Shown here in pieces: positions 1-6,282 of a stretch of 21,765 nucleotides of DNA. The notes beneath the pieces were generated by a model, which did not search any database, was not told the DNA's origin, and saw nothing but the letters and a program-made list of their open reading frames with translations. This DNA comes from Clostridiales bacterium (GTDB lineage Bacteria; Bacillota; Clostridia; Oscillospirales; Acutalibacteraceae). Location: the NCBI GenBank assembly GCA_012522615.1, contig JAAYKB010000022.1, forward strand, positions 1-21,765. The letters are read 5' to 3'. Numbering within the stretch: the first letter of the stretch is position 1; every line of letters begins with the position of its first letter. The translations under genes and the position numbers were made by a program.

Positions 1-131
1 ATCGTGGTCTTTCCCGCGCCGGTATCGCCCGCAATCAAAAACAGCCCGCGCCCGTTAAAGGGGGCGAAATCTACCGTCTGCACCCCAGCATAGGGGCCGA
101 ACGCGCTCAGGGTCAGCTTGAGCGGCTTCAT
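1..131 (-). CDS. sbcC: Exonuclease SbcC, N-terminal fragment (runs off the window)
   Basis: The reverse strand from 131 encodes 43 codons of an SMC/Rad50-type ATPase: MKPLKLTLSAFGPYAGVQTV, then a Walker A P-loop GDTGAGKT at residues 35-42. SbcC is the ATPase partner of SbcD. The SbcCD complex binds DNA ends and cleaves hairpins, protein-blocked ends and misfolded palindromes. The start ATG (131-129) overlaps the sbcD stop (130-128) as ATGA, so translation is probably coupled and the two subunits made together. Only the N-terminal ATPase lobe is visible; coiled coil, zinc hook and C-terminal lobe lie outside. The identification rests on the P-loop, the FGPY motif and the position after sbcD. 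Confidence 0.93.
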   Translation of the reverse strand, partial: MKPLKLTLSAFGPYAGVQTVDFAPFNGRGLFLIAGDTGAGKTT

Positions 132-1273
132 TCCTCGTCCCCTCCCTTCACGCGCGATATGACGTCTTGGATTACCGCCCGCTGGTCGTCGTCAAGCCCT
201 CTGCCGTGGACATGCATAAAGAAATCCTCAAACAGTTCGTCCTCGGTTTTATGTTCCATCGGGTCATATTCAGCCCGCTCATCAAGCTCCCGCCCGCGCT
301 GCTCAATCTCGACATGGAGCAGGTTGGGATACACCATCCTGAGCCTTGCAGCCGGGTCGAGCACGTCGGGGCCGGTAAGCACGGCGTGTATGTAGTCATC
401 GGAATCGGACGGATTTTCCCCGACCGCCGCAATAAGCTCCTCAAGCCGCCCCCTGATTCTGCGCAGGTCGCGCAAAGGGGTTACCGGAAGTTGCTCAATC
501 TCGATTTCACCCTTTTGACCGAGGGTGACAAGCGTGAAGCTCTTGACGTGCCGCACCTCGGACAGGGAATATTTAAGAGGAGAACCAGAATAACGCACGG
601 TATCCCTGCCTATGCGCTGGGATCGGTGCAGGTGTCCGAGCGCGACATAATCAAACCCGTCGAAGCAGGAAACATCGACATTGTCGCTCCCGCCGACCGA
701 CGCGGTTTCCGAATCGCATGTTTCGGGAGCCTGCTCTCCGGCGCAGACAAACTGGTGGGCTATCAGCACATGACGTCCGGAGGTATCCGACTCCCGGAAA
801 TCCCGCAAAGCCGCCCGCACGGCCTCGTCCGTGTTCCCGACCTCCTCGCCCGACATGGCGCGCACCATGGCGGGCTTTATAAACGGCAGCAGATAAAAAT
901 GAACCGACCCGTACCGGTCGCTCAGATCAACCCGCCGCAATGTCCCGTCATAATAACCGGCAATATGCACCCCTCGTCCGGCAAAAAGCCTGCTGCCGAA
1001 CTCCAGACGTTCGGGGGAATCGTGATTCCCCGAAACGGCAAGCACGGCAATCCCGCGTACGCTCAGTTCACTTATAAAATCGTCAAAAAGGCGGACAGCT
1101 TCGGCCGGCGGCACCGAACGGTCGTAAATGTCGCCCGCGATTACGACCGCCTCCGCTTTATGCTCGACGGCGGCGGCGACGGCGGCCTCAAGCGCCGCCC
1201 GCTGGTCCTCGATCATGGGGGCTTCGAGGACGGTTTTCCCTAAATGCAGGTCGGACAGATGCAAAAATCTCAT
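128..1273 (-). CDS. sbcD: Exonuclease SbcD, Mre11-type nuclease subunit
   Basis: Encodes 381 residues, normal for SbcD. The calcineurin-like phosphoesterase motifs are in order: DLH (D8, H10), GDIYD (G47-D51), GNHD (G82-D85), then HQF and GHLH, which bind the two Mn ions. SbcD is the nuclease half of SbcCD, which opens hairpins and processes blocked double-strand ends. The reading frame is open upstream to 1450, but the ATG at 1273 is chosen: it begins the conserved MRFLHLSDLHLG and has AAAGAGGAG six bases before it, while the upstream extension is low-complexity and covers the likely promoter. The C-terminal part is acidic. It is coupled to sbcC by the ATGA overlap. Confidence 0.95.
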   Translation of the reverse strand: MRFLHLSDLHLGKTVLEAPMIEDQRAALEAAVAAAVEHKAEAVVIAGDIYDRSVPPAEAVRLFDDFISELSVRGIAVLAVSGNHDSPERLEFGSRLFAGRGVHIAGYYDGTLRRVDLSDRYGSVHFYLLPFIKPAMVRAMSGEEVGNTDEAVRAALRDFRESDTSGRHVLIAHQFVCAGEQAPETCDSETASVGGSDNVDVSCFDGFDYVALGHLHRSQRIGRDTVRYSGSPLKYSLSEVRHVKSFTLVTLGQKGEIEIEQLPVTPLRDLRRIRGRLEELIAAVGENPSDSDDYIHAVLTGPDVLDPAARLRMVYPNLLHVEIEQRGRELDERAEYDPMEHKTEDELFEDFFMHVHGRGLDDDQRAVIQDVISRVKGGDEE

Positions 1274-1342
1274 AATCCGCTCCTCTTTACGGGCAAAAAG
1301 CCCGAATAAATACCCTGAATGTCTGAATATGTATTTTTTATC

Positions 1343-1371
1343 AGTATAGCGTAAAACGAGGGCTATTTCCA
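1343..1371 (-). promoter_or_regulatory. Probable sbcDC promoter
   Basis: On the minus strand, TGGAAA (1371-1366) and TATACT (1348-1343) are separated by 17 bases, about 70 bases upstream of the sbcD start. The -10 matches consensus at 5 of 6 positions and the -35 at 4 of 6. This is pattern evidence only. Confidence 0.5.
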
Positions 1372-1479
1372 GATAAAAAGCCCAATAATTTATAAATACG
1401 GTCAATACCGTCGGCTTAGCCGATGCGCTATAAGGGAATATTACCGTCAAAACATTTCAAGACACGCCGAAAGTTCTTT

Positions 1480-1740
1480 CTATAATATCACTTGACCAAC
1501 CGACTCTTTAAAGAGTATCACTTGCTCTATCCTCTTCGATAGAATTTGAATTTTATCATTTACCACAATCTGCGGATTCCAAAGGCGGAGCCTTTGGTCG
1601 TTTGCGGAGGGGTCTGGGGAGGGAATCGAAACCCTCCCCAGCGGTCTTTGCCTACTTTCGGCCGTCCGAAAGTAGGTGCCCCGCGGCATGAGCGTAAAGA
1701 AATCTTGAAACTTGTTTGTTGGTTTTGATGCAAACAAGTC
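1480..1740. repeat. Hairpin-rich intergenic element, likely a dispersed clostridial repeat
   Basis: Four perfect inverted repeats lie close together: 1579-1585/1591-1597 (CCAAAGG), 1614-1623/1632-1641 (CTGGGGAGGG), 1651-1661/1666-1676 (CCTACTTTCGG) and 1710-1718/1731-1739 (ACTTGTTTG). Upstream are a 14-base palindrome (1503-1516, ACTCTTTAAAGAGT) and two copies of TATCACTTG (1486-1494 and 1516-1524). The minus strand is open for 85 codons across it and would read RQRPLGRVSIPSP; the hairpins lie inside that frame, so I treat it as translation of a repeat, not a gene. Similar CCTACTTTC hairpins recur between genes in Clostridia as far as I recall; a genome-wide copy count would settle it. The stretch 1274-1479 holds only the sbcD promoter region. 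Confidence 0.55.
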
Positions 1741-1762
1741 GCGGCAAAGCAGGCTAAAACCT

Positions 1763-1799
1763 AAAAAAAGCGGCCGCCCGCATGTTCCGGTACGGCCGC
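1763..1799 (-). terminator. Intrinsic terminator of the 62-codon minus-strand gene
   Basis: On the minus strand, GCGGCCG (1799-1793) pairs with CGGCCGC (1776-1770) and is followed directly by seven T (1769-1763). It lies 15 bases after the stop codon of the small gene. Confidence 0.75.
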
Positions 1800-1813
1800 C
1801 CTGATTCCGGGGT

Positions 1814-2002
1814 CTAGCCTGTAAAGCTGTTGTTCACGAGATTATTGACATAATCGCGCATTTCCTGTTTGGATTTTATCCCGTGGGTAGCCTGTATGAT
1901 AGCCTTTCTCTGACTTTCCGGCAGGGACGAGAAATAGTTCATGGCCTTGGGATTCTGAGCCAGCGCCATGCCAAACCCCATTGGGATATCATGCCCGAAC
2001 AA
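1814..2002 (-). CDS. Small conserved-looking clostridial protein of unknown function
   Basis: Encodes about 62 residues from a TTG at 2002. It has a Gly/Met-rich start (HDIPMGFGMALAQN) and then a probable helical part (YFSSLPESQRKAIIQ ... SKQEMRDYVNNL). The sequence looks like a real small protein: balanced helix pattern, a dedicated terminator right after it, and similarity, as I remember it, to short hypothetical proteins of Ruminococcaceae. The start is odd. TTG 2002 has no good ribosome binding site, while the frame stays open to 2038 and would add IDGSQGPQNP from an ATC at 2032. That ATC has GGAAAGGGG upstream at a usable distance, but no ATG, GTG or other TTG exists in the open frame. 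Either the start is non-canonical or the gene has lost its ATG. The function is unknown. Confidence 0.6.
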   Translation of the reverse strand: MFGHDIPMGFGMALAQNPKAMNYFSSLPESQRKAIIQATHGIKSKQEMRDYVNNLVNNSFTG

Positions 2003-2087
2003 AGGGTTTTGCGGGCCTTGAGAACCGTCGATTTTATATCAAACCCCTTTCCGATAATTTGTTATTATTATTTCATCTTTTTGCCTG

Positions 2088-2116
2088 TTTATACGAAGCT
2101 GCGTTTTTAAAACCAA
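2088..2116 (-). promoter_or_regulatory. Possible promoter of the 62-codon gene
   Basis: Minus strand TTGGTT (2116-2111), 17 bases, TATAAA (2093-2088), about 55 bases before the purine-rich site GGAAAGGGG. The -35 is weak (3 of 6). Confidence 0.35.
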
Positions 2117-2137
2117 ACTTTTAAAGCCTTAAAGTCG

Positions 2138-2168
2138 TATAATTTTGTAACAATTATAAAATTATAAT
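2138..2168. promoter_or_regulatory. AT-rich inverted repeats upstream of dfx, possible Fur/PerR-family operator
   Basis: Arms TATAATT (2138-2144) and AATTATA (2152-2158) form a perfect 7-bp inverted repeat around a 7-base centre. A second partly overlapping pair, ATTATAAA and ATTATAAT (2153-2168), abuts the -35 of the desulfoferrodoxin promoter. The arms resemble Fur/PerR half-sites (ATAAT/ATTAT), but spacing does not match the PerR consensus exactly. The regulator assignment is inference. Confidence 0.35.
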
Positions 2169-2169
2169 A

Positions 2170-2198
2170 TTTACAGAATTAAAAACATGTGGTATTAT
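2170..2198 (+). promoter_or_regulatory. Promoter of the desulfoferrodoxin gene
   Basis: TTTACA (2170-2175), 17 bases, TATTAT (2193-2198); both hexamers match consensus at 5 of 6 positions. Predicted transcription start is near 2205, giving a short leader to the ATG at 2231. Confidence 0.75.
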
Positions 2199-2230
2199 TC
2201 AAATAAGATAATAAAAAAGGAGAGATATCT

Positions 2231-2617
2231 ATGCGCAGCGAGCAGAAGTTTTTCATTTGCAGGCATTGCGGGAATATTACGGGCATGGTGTATAACGCGG
2301 GGGTTGCTGTCGTCTGCTGCGGCGAGGAGATGGAGGAGCTTGTTCCGAATACGGTCGAAGCGTCAAGGGAAAAGCATCTTCCGTTTATAAAGGCGGACAA
2401 AAACCGCATCGAGGTCAACGTGGGGAGCGCCGACCATCCCATGGTGCCCGAGCATTTCATCGAATGGATTTACATAGAAACCGCCCGCGGCGGCCAGCGC
2501 AAGAGCCTCGAGCCCGGCGAAGCCCCGAATGCCGTCTTTGTTTTCGAGGACGACGAGCCGATTGCCGCATACGCCTACTGCAACCTGCACGGCTTGTGGA
2601 AAACCCGCATTGAATAA
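2231..2617 (+). CDS. dfx: Desulfoferrodoxin (two-iron superoxide reductase)
   Basis: Encodes 128 residues, the usual size of a 2Fe-SOR. The N-terminal desulforedoxin-type Fe(Cys)4 centre is complete: C10, C13, C29, C30 (C-x2-C-x15-CC). The catalytic centre has the EKHxP motif (E47, K48, H49), H69, H75, C117 and H120, giving the four His plus one Cys set that binds the active iron. The enzyme reduces superoxide to hydrogen peroxide in the cytoplasm without releasing O2, with electrons usually from rubredoxin; no rubredoxin gene is visible here. AAAGGAGAG lies about 8 bases before the ATG. The gene stands alone with its own promoter and terminator, and AT-rich inverted repeats by the promoter suggest control by an oxidative-stress or metal-responsive repressor. 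Confidence 0.96.
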   Translation: MRSEQKFFICRHCGNITGMVYNAGVAVVCCGEEMEELVPNTVEASREKHLPFIKADKNRIEVNVGSADHPMVPEHFIEWIYIETARGGQRKSLEPGEAPNAVFVFEDDEPIAAYAYCNLHGLWKTRIE

Positions 2618-2653
2618 CCGCATATAAAATAAACCATATATAACCATAGAATC

Positions 2654-2706
2654 CCACAAAAAGGAACGACGTTTTTCTTGCGAAAAGTTGTCGTTCCTTT
2701 TTGTGG
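2654..2706 (+). terminator. Long hairpin terminator after dfx
   Basis: A perfect 17-bp stem, 2654-2670 (CCACAAAAAGGAACGAC) with 2690-2706, encloses a loop that can itself pair (TTTTC/GAAAA). The T-run lies within the 3' arm. It is almost symmetric, so it could also stop transcription arriving from the right. Confidence 0.7.
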
Positions 2707-2748
2707 CTTTATCCTGTTTTGACGCGTCTTGTCCGTGCCAAAACCGAT

Positions 2749-2779
2749 AAACCCCCGGCCAAGCTGAACCGGGGGTTTT
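2749..2779 (+). terminator. Second hairpin terminator between dfx and the tRNA gene
   Basis: A 10-bp perfect stem, AAACCCCCGG (2749-2758) with CCGGGGGTTT (2769-2778), and a short T-run. It lies 42 bases after the first hairpin and insulates the tRNA promoter. Confidence 0.5.
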
Positions 2780-2826
2780 GACTTCACGTTTTTTGCAAAT
2801 GATAGTTTTATCCTGCTTATCGGCTA

Positions 2827-2855
2827 TTGACAATTACCCTCTTTTCGTCTAATAT
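2827..2855 (+). promoter_or_regulatory. tRNA-Ala promoter
   Basis: Consensus TTGACA (2827-2832), 17 bases, TAATAT (2850-2855), about 33 bases before the mature 5' end of the tRNA. Confidence 0.85.
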
Positions 2856-2887
2856 ATATCACACAATGGTATCCGTATTAAATATTC

Positions 2888-2963
2888 GGGGGCGTAGCTC
2901 AGCTGGGAGAGCGTACGGTTCGCATCCGTAAGGTCGAGAGTTCGATCCTCTTCGTCTCCACCA
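2888..2963 (+). tRNA. tRNA-Ala (anticodon CGC)
   Basis: A complete 76-base cloverleaf with encoded CCA. The acceptor stem is GGGGGCG/CGTCTCC and includes the G3-U70 pair that marks alanine tRNAs. The D-arm is GCTC/GAGC, the anticodon stem TACGG/CCGTA with loop TTCGCAT (anticodon CGC at 2921-2923, reading GCG), the variable loop AGGTC, and the T-arm GAGAG-TTCGATC-CTCTT with one G-U pair. It is a lone tRNA with its own promoter and terminator. I see no integrase or repeated 3' end nearby. Confidence 0.95.
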
Positions 2964-2971
2964 CAACCCGT

Positions 2972-3002
2972 CCAAAAACCCGCTTCTTTAGCGGGTTTTT
3001 GG
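2972..3002 (+). terminator. Intrinsic terminator of the tRNA gene
   Basis: A perfect 12-bp stem, CCAAAAACCCGC (2972-2983) with GCGGGTTTTTGG (2991-3002), and a 7-base loop, starting nine bases after the tRNA 3' end. Confidence 0.85.
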
Positions 3003-3220
3003 TATTTACGCTTCAAATAAAAAGTTTAAATCCGGCATTTGAAAAAATTACGGCTGAACCGGCGGAAATCATAGTGTAGCTATAAGGCTTACACACAACT
3101 TCCCATTGTGAGTCAGCTCCATTCTTTTTCGGACTCATCTTTTGTATTCAATTTTACACTTGGTGAATATAATGGTATCGTGCTTGTCTTGCGGTAATTG
3201 TTACCCCGGCCTTCTTATGC

Positions 3221-3249
3221 TTGCCCTTTTAAAACCTAAATGATATAAT
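3221..3249 (+). promoter_or_regulatory. Promoter of the activase/HgdB-like unit
   Basis: TTGCCC (3221-3226), 17 bases, perfect TATAAT (3244-3249). The expected start near 3256 gives a leader of about 80 bases with a weak GTTCG/CGAAC hairpin. The rest of the 334-base gap 3003-3336 shows no gene, only short AT-rich stretches and one 6-bp inverted repeat (3109-3114/3132-3137). Confidence 0.7.
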
Positions 3250-3336
3250 TAACGAATAGTATGGGGGAGTGGGCCTGTTCGCGGGGAATACGAACCGCAT
3301 CATCTCAGGATTTATCTTGTTATAGGAGGTTCCAAT

Positions 3337-6264
3337 TTGCGTATTGGAATTGACATAGGATCGACCACCGTCAAGGTGGTATTGCTCGACGACCGTGATG
3401 AAATAATCTTCAAGACCTACGAAAGACATATGTCCAAGGTGAGAGAAAAAACCGCGGAAATGCTGGCGATGCTCGGTCTAAAGCTTAGCGGAAGCGAGGT
3501 TCAGGTTGCCGTCACCGGTTCTGCCGGGCTCGGGGTTGCCAAGGCGGCAAATCTCGAGTTCGTACAGGAGGTTTTCGCTACTGCCGGCGCGGTGGAACGC
3601 TTTTACCCCTCAACCGATGTGGTTGTCGAGCTTGGGGGCGAGGATGCCAAGATTATATTTTTCACCGGCGGTCTGGAGGAGCGGATGAACGGCTCCTGCG
3701 CGGGGGGCACCGGGGCGTTTATCGACCAGATGGCGACCCTTCTTAATGTTACCCCAGACGAACTCAATACTTTGAGCGAGAAATACGAAAAGCTCTATTC
3801 GATTGCTTCGCGCTGCGGAGTCTTTGCCAAAACCGATATCCAGCCTCTTTTGAATCAGGGTGCGCGCAAGGAGGATATTGCGGCCAGCATCTTTCAGGCC
3901 GTTGTCAACCAGACCATATCCGGACTGGCGCAGGGACGCGAAATCAAGGGCAATGTGCTGTTTCTCGGGGGGCCGCTTTTCTTCCTGAGCGGGCTGCGCA
4001 AACGGTTTGTCGAAACCCTGAAGCTGACTCCCGAAGAAGCGGTTTTTCCCGACAACGCCGATGTTTTTGTGGCGGTCGGGGCGGGGGTCTACGCCGGAAA
4101 TATCGCTCCAATGGAGTTTGATGAGGTTTTGCGTCGGATACAAAACGCCTCCGCCGTTAAAAATACAACCAACACCCTGCCGCCCCTTTTCAAGTCGAAG
4201 GAGGAGTATGAGGAGTTCACGGCGCGCCATAACGCCAACCGCCCCCCCGAAGTCGATGCCGACGGCTATCGCGGCGACGCCTATCTCGGTGTGGACGCCG
4301 GTTCGACTACCACAAAGCTGGTCCTGATAACGCCCGACGGCGGATTGCTTTATACATACTATGCCTCGAACGGCGGCAATCCGGTTGCGGTTGTGCTCGA
4401 ACAGCTGAAGGAGATATACCGCCGCTTCGGTGACCGGGTGACCATCAAGGGAAGCGCGGCGACCGGATACGGAGAGGACCTTGTAAAAAACGCCTTTAAT
4501 ATTGACAACGGGCTGGTTGAAACGGTCGCGCATTACCGCGCGGCGGCCCATTTCAACCCGAAGGTTGATTTTATCATAGACATCGGCGGTCAGGATATGA
4601 AGTGCTTCAAGATACGCAACCGCGCGATTGACAGCATCCTGCTGAACGAGGCGTGCTCGTCCGGATGCGGCTCGTTTATCGAAACCTTTGCAAAGGCTCT
4701 GGGCTATTCTATCGCCGATTTTGCAAAGCTGGGGCTGTTCGCCGAAAAGCCGGTCGACCTCGGCTCAAGATGCACCGTATTTATGAATTCATCGGTCAAG
4801 CAGGCGCAAAAGGAAGGCGCCGGAGTGGACGATATTTCGGCGGGACTCTCTATAAGCATTGTCAAAAACGCAATCTATAAGGTCATACGCGCCTCCAGCC
4901 CGTCAGAGCTGGGTCGGCATATCGTGGTGCAGGGCGGCACCTTCCTGAACGACGCGGTTCTGCGCAGCTTTGAGCTTGAGTTGGGTACTGAGGTCACCCG
5001 CCCGACAATTGCCGGTATTATGGGGGCGTACGGGGCCGCCCTGTACGCCCGTTCGCTTCATCTTGAAAAGAGCGGGATCCTCGGCCTTGAGGAGTTGGAG
5101 AAATTCAGCCACACCGCAAAATCCTCACAGTGCGGGCTTTGCGGAAACAACTGCCATCTAACCATAAATACATTCAGCGGAGGTCGCCGGTTCATATCGG
5201 GCAACCGCTGCGAACGCCCGCTTGGCAAGGGCAAGAATACCGGAATGCCAAATCTCATGAAATGGAAATACGACTATCTGCGGTCGCTCTCGGGCGGTGA
5301 AAACCACCGCGGGCGGATCGGCCTTCCGTTTGCCCTCAATATGCTTGAAAATCTGCCGTTTTGGTACACCTTCTTCACAAGGCTTGGTTTCGAGGTGGTC
5401 CTCTCGCCCGAGTCCTCGCGGGCGCTCTACTCCTACGGACAGCACACCATCCCGTCCGACACCGTCTGCTATCCCGCGAAGATTATACACGGGCATATAG
5501 AAAAGCTGCTCGAGATGGACGTCGACGCCATATTCTACCCATGTCTGCCCTATAACTTTGACGAGGGCAAAGGGGATAACCACTATAACTGCCCGGTCGT
5601 GGCATATTACCCCGAACTTATTGAAGCTAATGTCAGCGGGCTGAAAAAGGTGCGGTATCTCAACCCCTATTTCGGGATGCACCGTCCGCGTGATTTTGCA
5701 AAGAAGGCCGCCGACTATTTCGGCGAGATGTTCGGTATACCCGCCGGCGAGGTCAAGTCGGCTTCAAGAGCGGCATTCAAGGCATATGACGCATATTGCA
5801 GCATCCTCCATGAAAGAGGCGAAAGGATAATCGAGGAGGCCCGCAAAAACGGCAATCAGATTATTGTTCTGGCAGGCCGTCCGTATCACGCCGACCCCGA
5901 GATTAACCACGGAATCGACTCGCTTATCGCATCCTTCGGTCTTGCGGTAGTGACCGAGGACGCGTTGGCATACAAGCAGCCCCGCCGCCCGGTCCATGTC
6001 CTCAACCAGTGGACATATCACAGCCGCCTATACTGCGCGTCCGATTATGTCAATACCCAGCCCGATATGCAGTTGGTCCAGCTTGTATCCTTCGGCTGCG
6101 GCATCGACGCTATCACCACCGACGAGGTGCGCTCTATTCTCGAAGAAGGCGGAAAGCTTTATACACAGCTTAAAATAGATGAAATCAACAACCTCGCCGC
6201 GGTACGCATTAGAATACGCAGTCTGCTGGCTGCCATTGAGGCGCGCCGGGAGGGCGAGAACTGA
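3337..6264 (+). CDS. Acyl-CoA dehydratase activase-type protein with two ATPase domains
   Basis: Encodes 975 residues. Start is TTG, set by AGGAGG seven bases upstream and by the immediate MRIGIDIGSTTVKVVLLD phosphate-binding motif. Two tandem BadF/BadG/BcrA/BcrD ASKHA ATPase domains follow. Domain 1 (about 1-270) has GGEDAK and cysteines C121 (NGSCAGGTG) and C160 (SRCGVF). Domain 2 (from about 316) repeats GSTTTK, GGQDMK, C440 (NEACSSGCG) and C479 (SRCTVF). Each pair is 39 residues apart, as for the [4Fe-4S] ligands of HgdC, so one chain may hold a cluster between its two domains. Four more cysteines (C599, C602, C606, C625) suggest an extra metal site. The rest matches a DUF2229-type activase region. 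By analogy to HgdC it would drive ATP-dependent low-potential electron transfer to an HgdB-like partner, here the next gene (18 bases on, AAAGGAG). The substrate is unknown. Confidence 0.88.
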   Translation: MRIGIDIGSTTVKVVLLDDRDEIIFKTYERHMSKVREKTAEMLAMLGLKLSGSEVQVAVTGSAGLGVAKAANLEFVQEVFATAGAVERFYPSTDVVVELGGEDAKIIFFTGGLEERMNGSCAGGTGAFIDQMATLLNVTPDELNTLSEKYEKLYSIASRCGVFAKTDIQPLLNQGARKEDIAASIFQAVVNQTISGLAQGREIKGNVLFLGGPLFFLSGLRKRFVETLKLTPEEAVFPDNADVFVAVGAGVYAGNIAPMEFDEVLRRIQNASAVKNTTNTLPPLFKSKEEYEEFTARHNANRPPEVDADGYRGDAYLGVDAGSTTTKLVLITPDGGLLYTYYASNGGNPVAVVLEQLKEIYRRFGDRVTIKGSAATGYGEDLVKNAFNIDNGLVETVAHYRAAAHFNPKVDFIIDIGGQDMKCFKIRNRAIDSILLNEACSSGCGSFIETFAKALGYSIADFAKLGLFAEKPVDLGSRCTVFMNSSVKQAQKEGAGVDDISAGLSISIVKNAIYKVIRASSPSELGRHIVVQGGTFLNDAVLRSFELELGTEVTRPTIAGIMGAYGAALYARSLHLEKSGILGLEELEKFSHTAKSSQCGLCGNNCHLTINTFSGGRRFISGNRCERPLGKGKNTGMPNLMKWKYDYLRSLSGGENHRGRIGLPFALNMLENLPFWYTFFTRLGFEVVLSPESSRALYSYGQHTIPSDTVCYPAKIIHGHIEKLLEMDVDAIFYPCLPYNFDEGKGDNHYNCPVVAYYPELIEANVSGLKKVRYLNPYFGMHRPRDFAKKAADYFGEMFGIPAGEVKSASRAAFKAYDAYCSILHERGERIIEEARKNGNQIIVLAGRPYHADPEINHGIDSLIASFGLAVVTEDALAYKQPRRPVHVLNQWTYHSRLYCASDYVNTQPDMQLVQLVSFGCGIDAITTDEVRSILEEGGKLYTQLKIDEINNLAAVRIRIRSLLAAIEARREGEN

Positions 6265-6282
6265 TACTAAAGGAGAATCCCA

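Noticed and set aside
167..1243. 358-codon open frame on the plus strand opposite sbcD
   Set aside because: It is antisense to a gene with all SbcD motifs, has no ribosome binding site or recognisable domain, and arises from GC-rich codon use.
1274..1450. N-terminal extension of sbcD by 59 codons
   Set aside because: The conserved start MRFLHLSDLHLG has a good SD at 1273; the extension contains the probable promoter and matches no SbcD feature.
1480..1737. 85-codon minus-strand frame as a protein gene
   Set aside because: It runs through three perfect hairpins, has no clear SD, and its RPLGRVSIPSP text looks like translated repeat.
2363..2833. 156-codon minus-strand frame over dfx
   Set aside because: It overlaps a complete superoxide reductase gene and two terminators, with no domain or SD.
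3610..4551. 313-codon minus-strand frame inside the activase gene
   Set aside because: Shadow of a strongly motif-bearing gene on the other strand.
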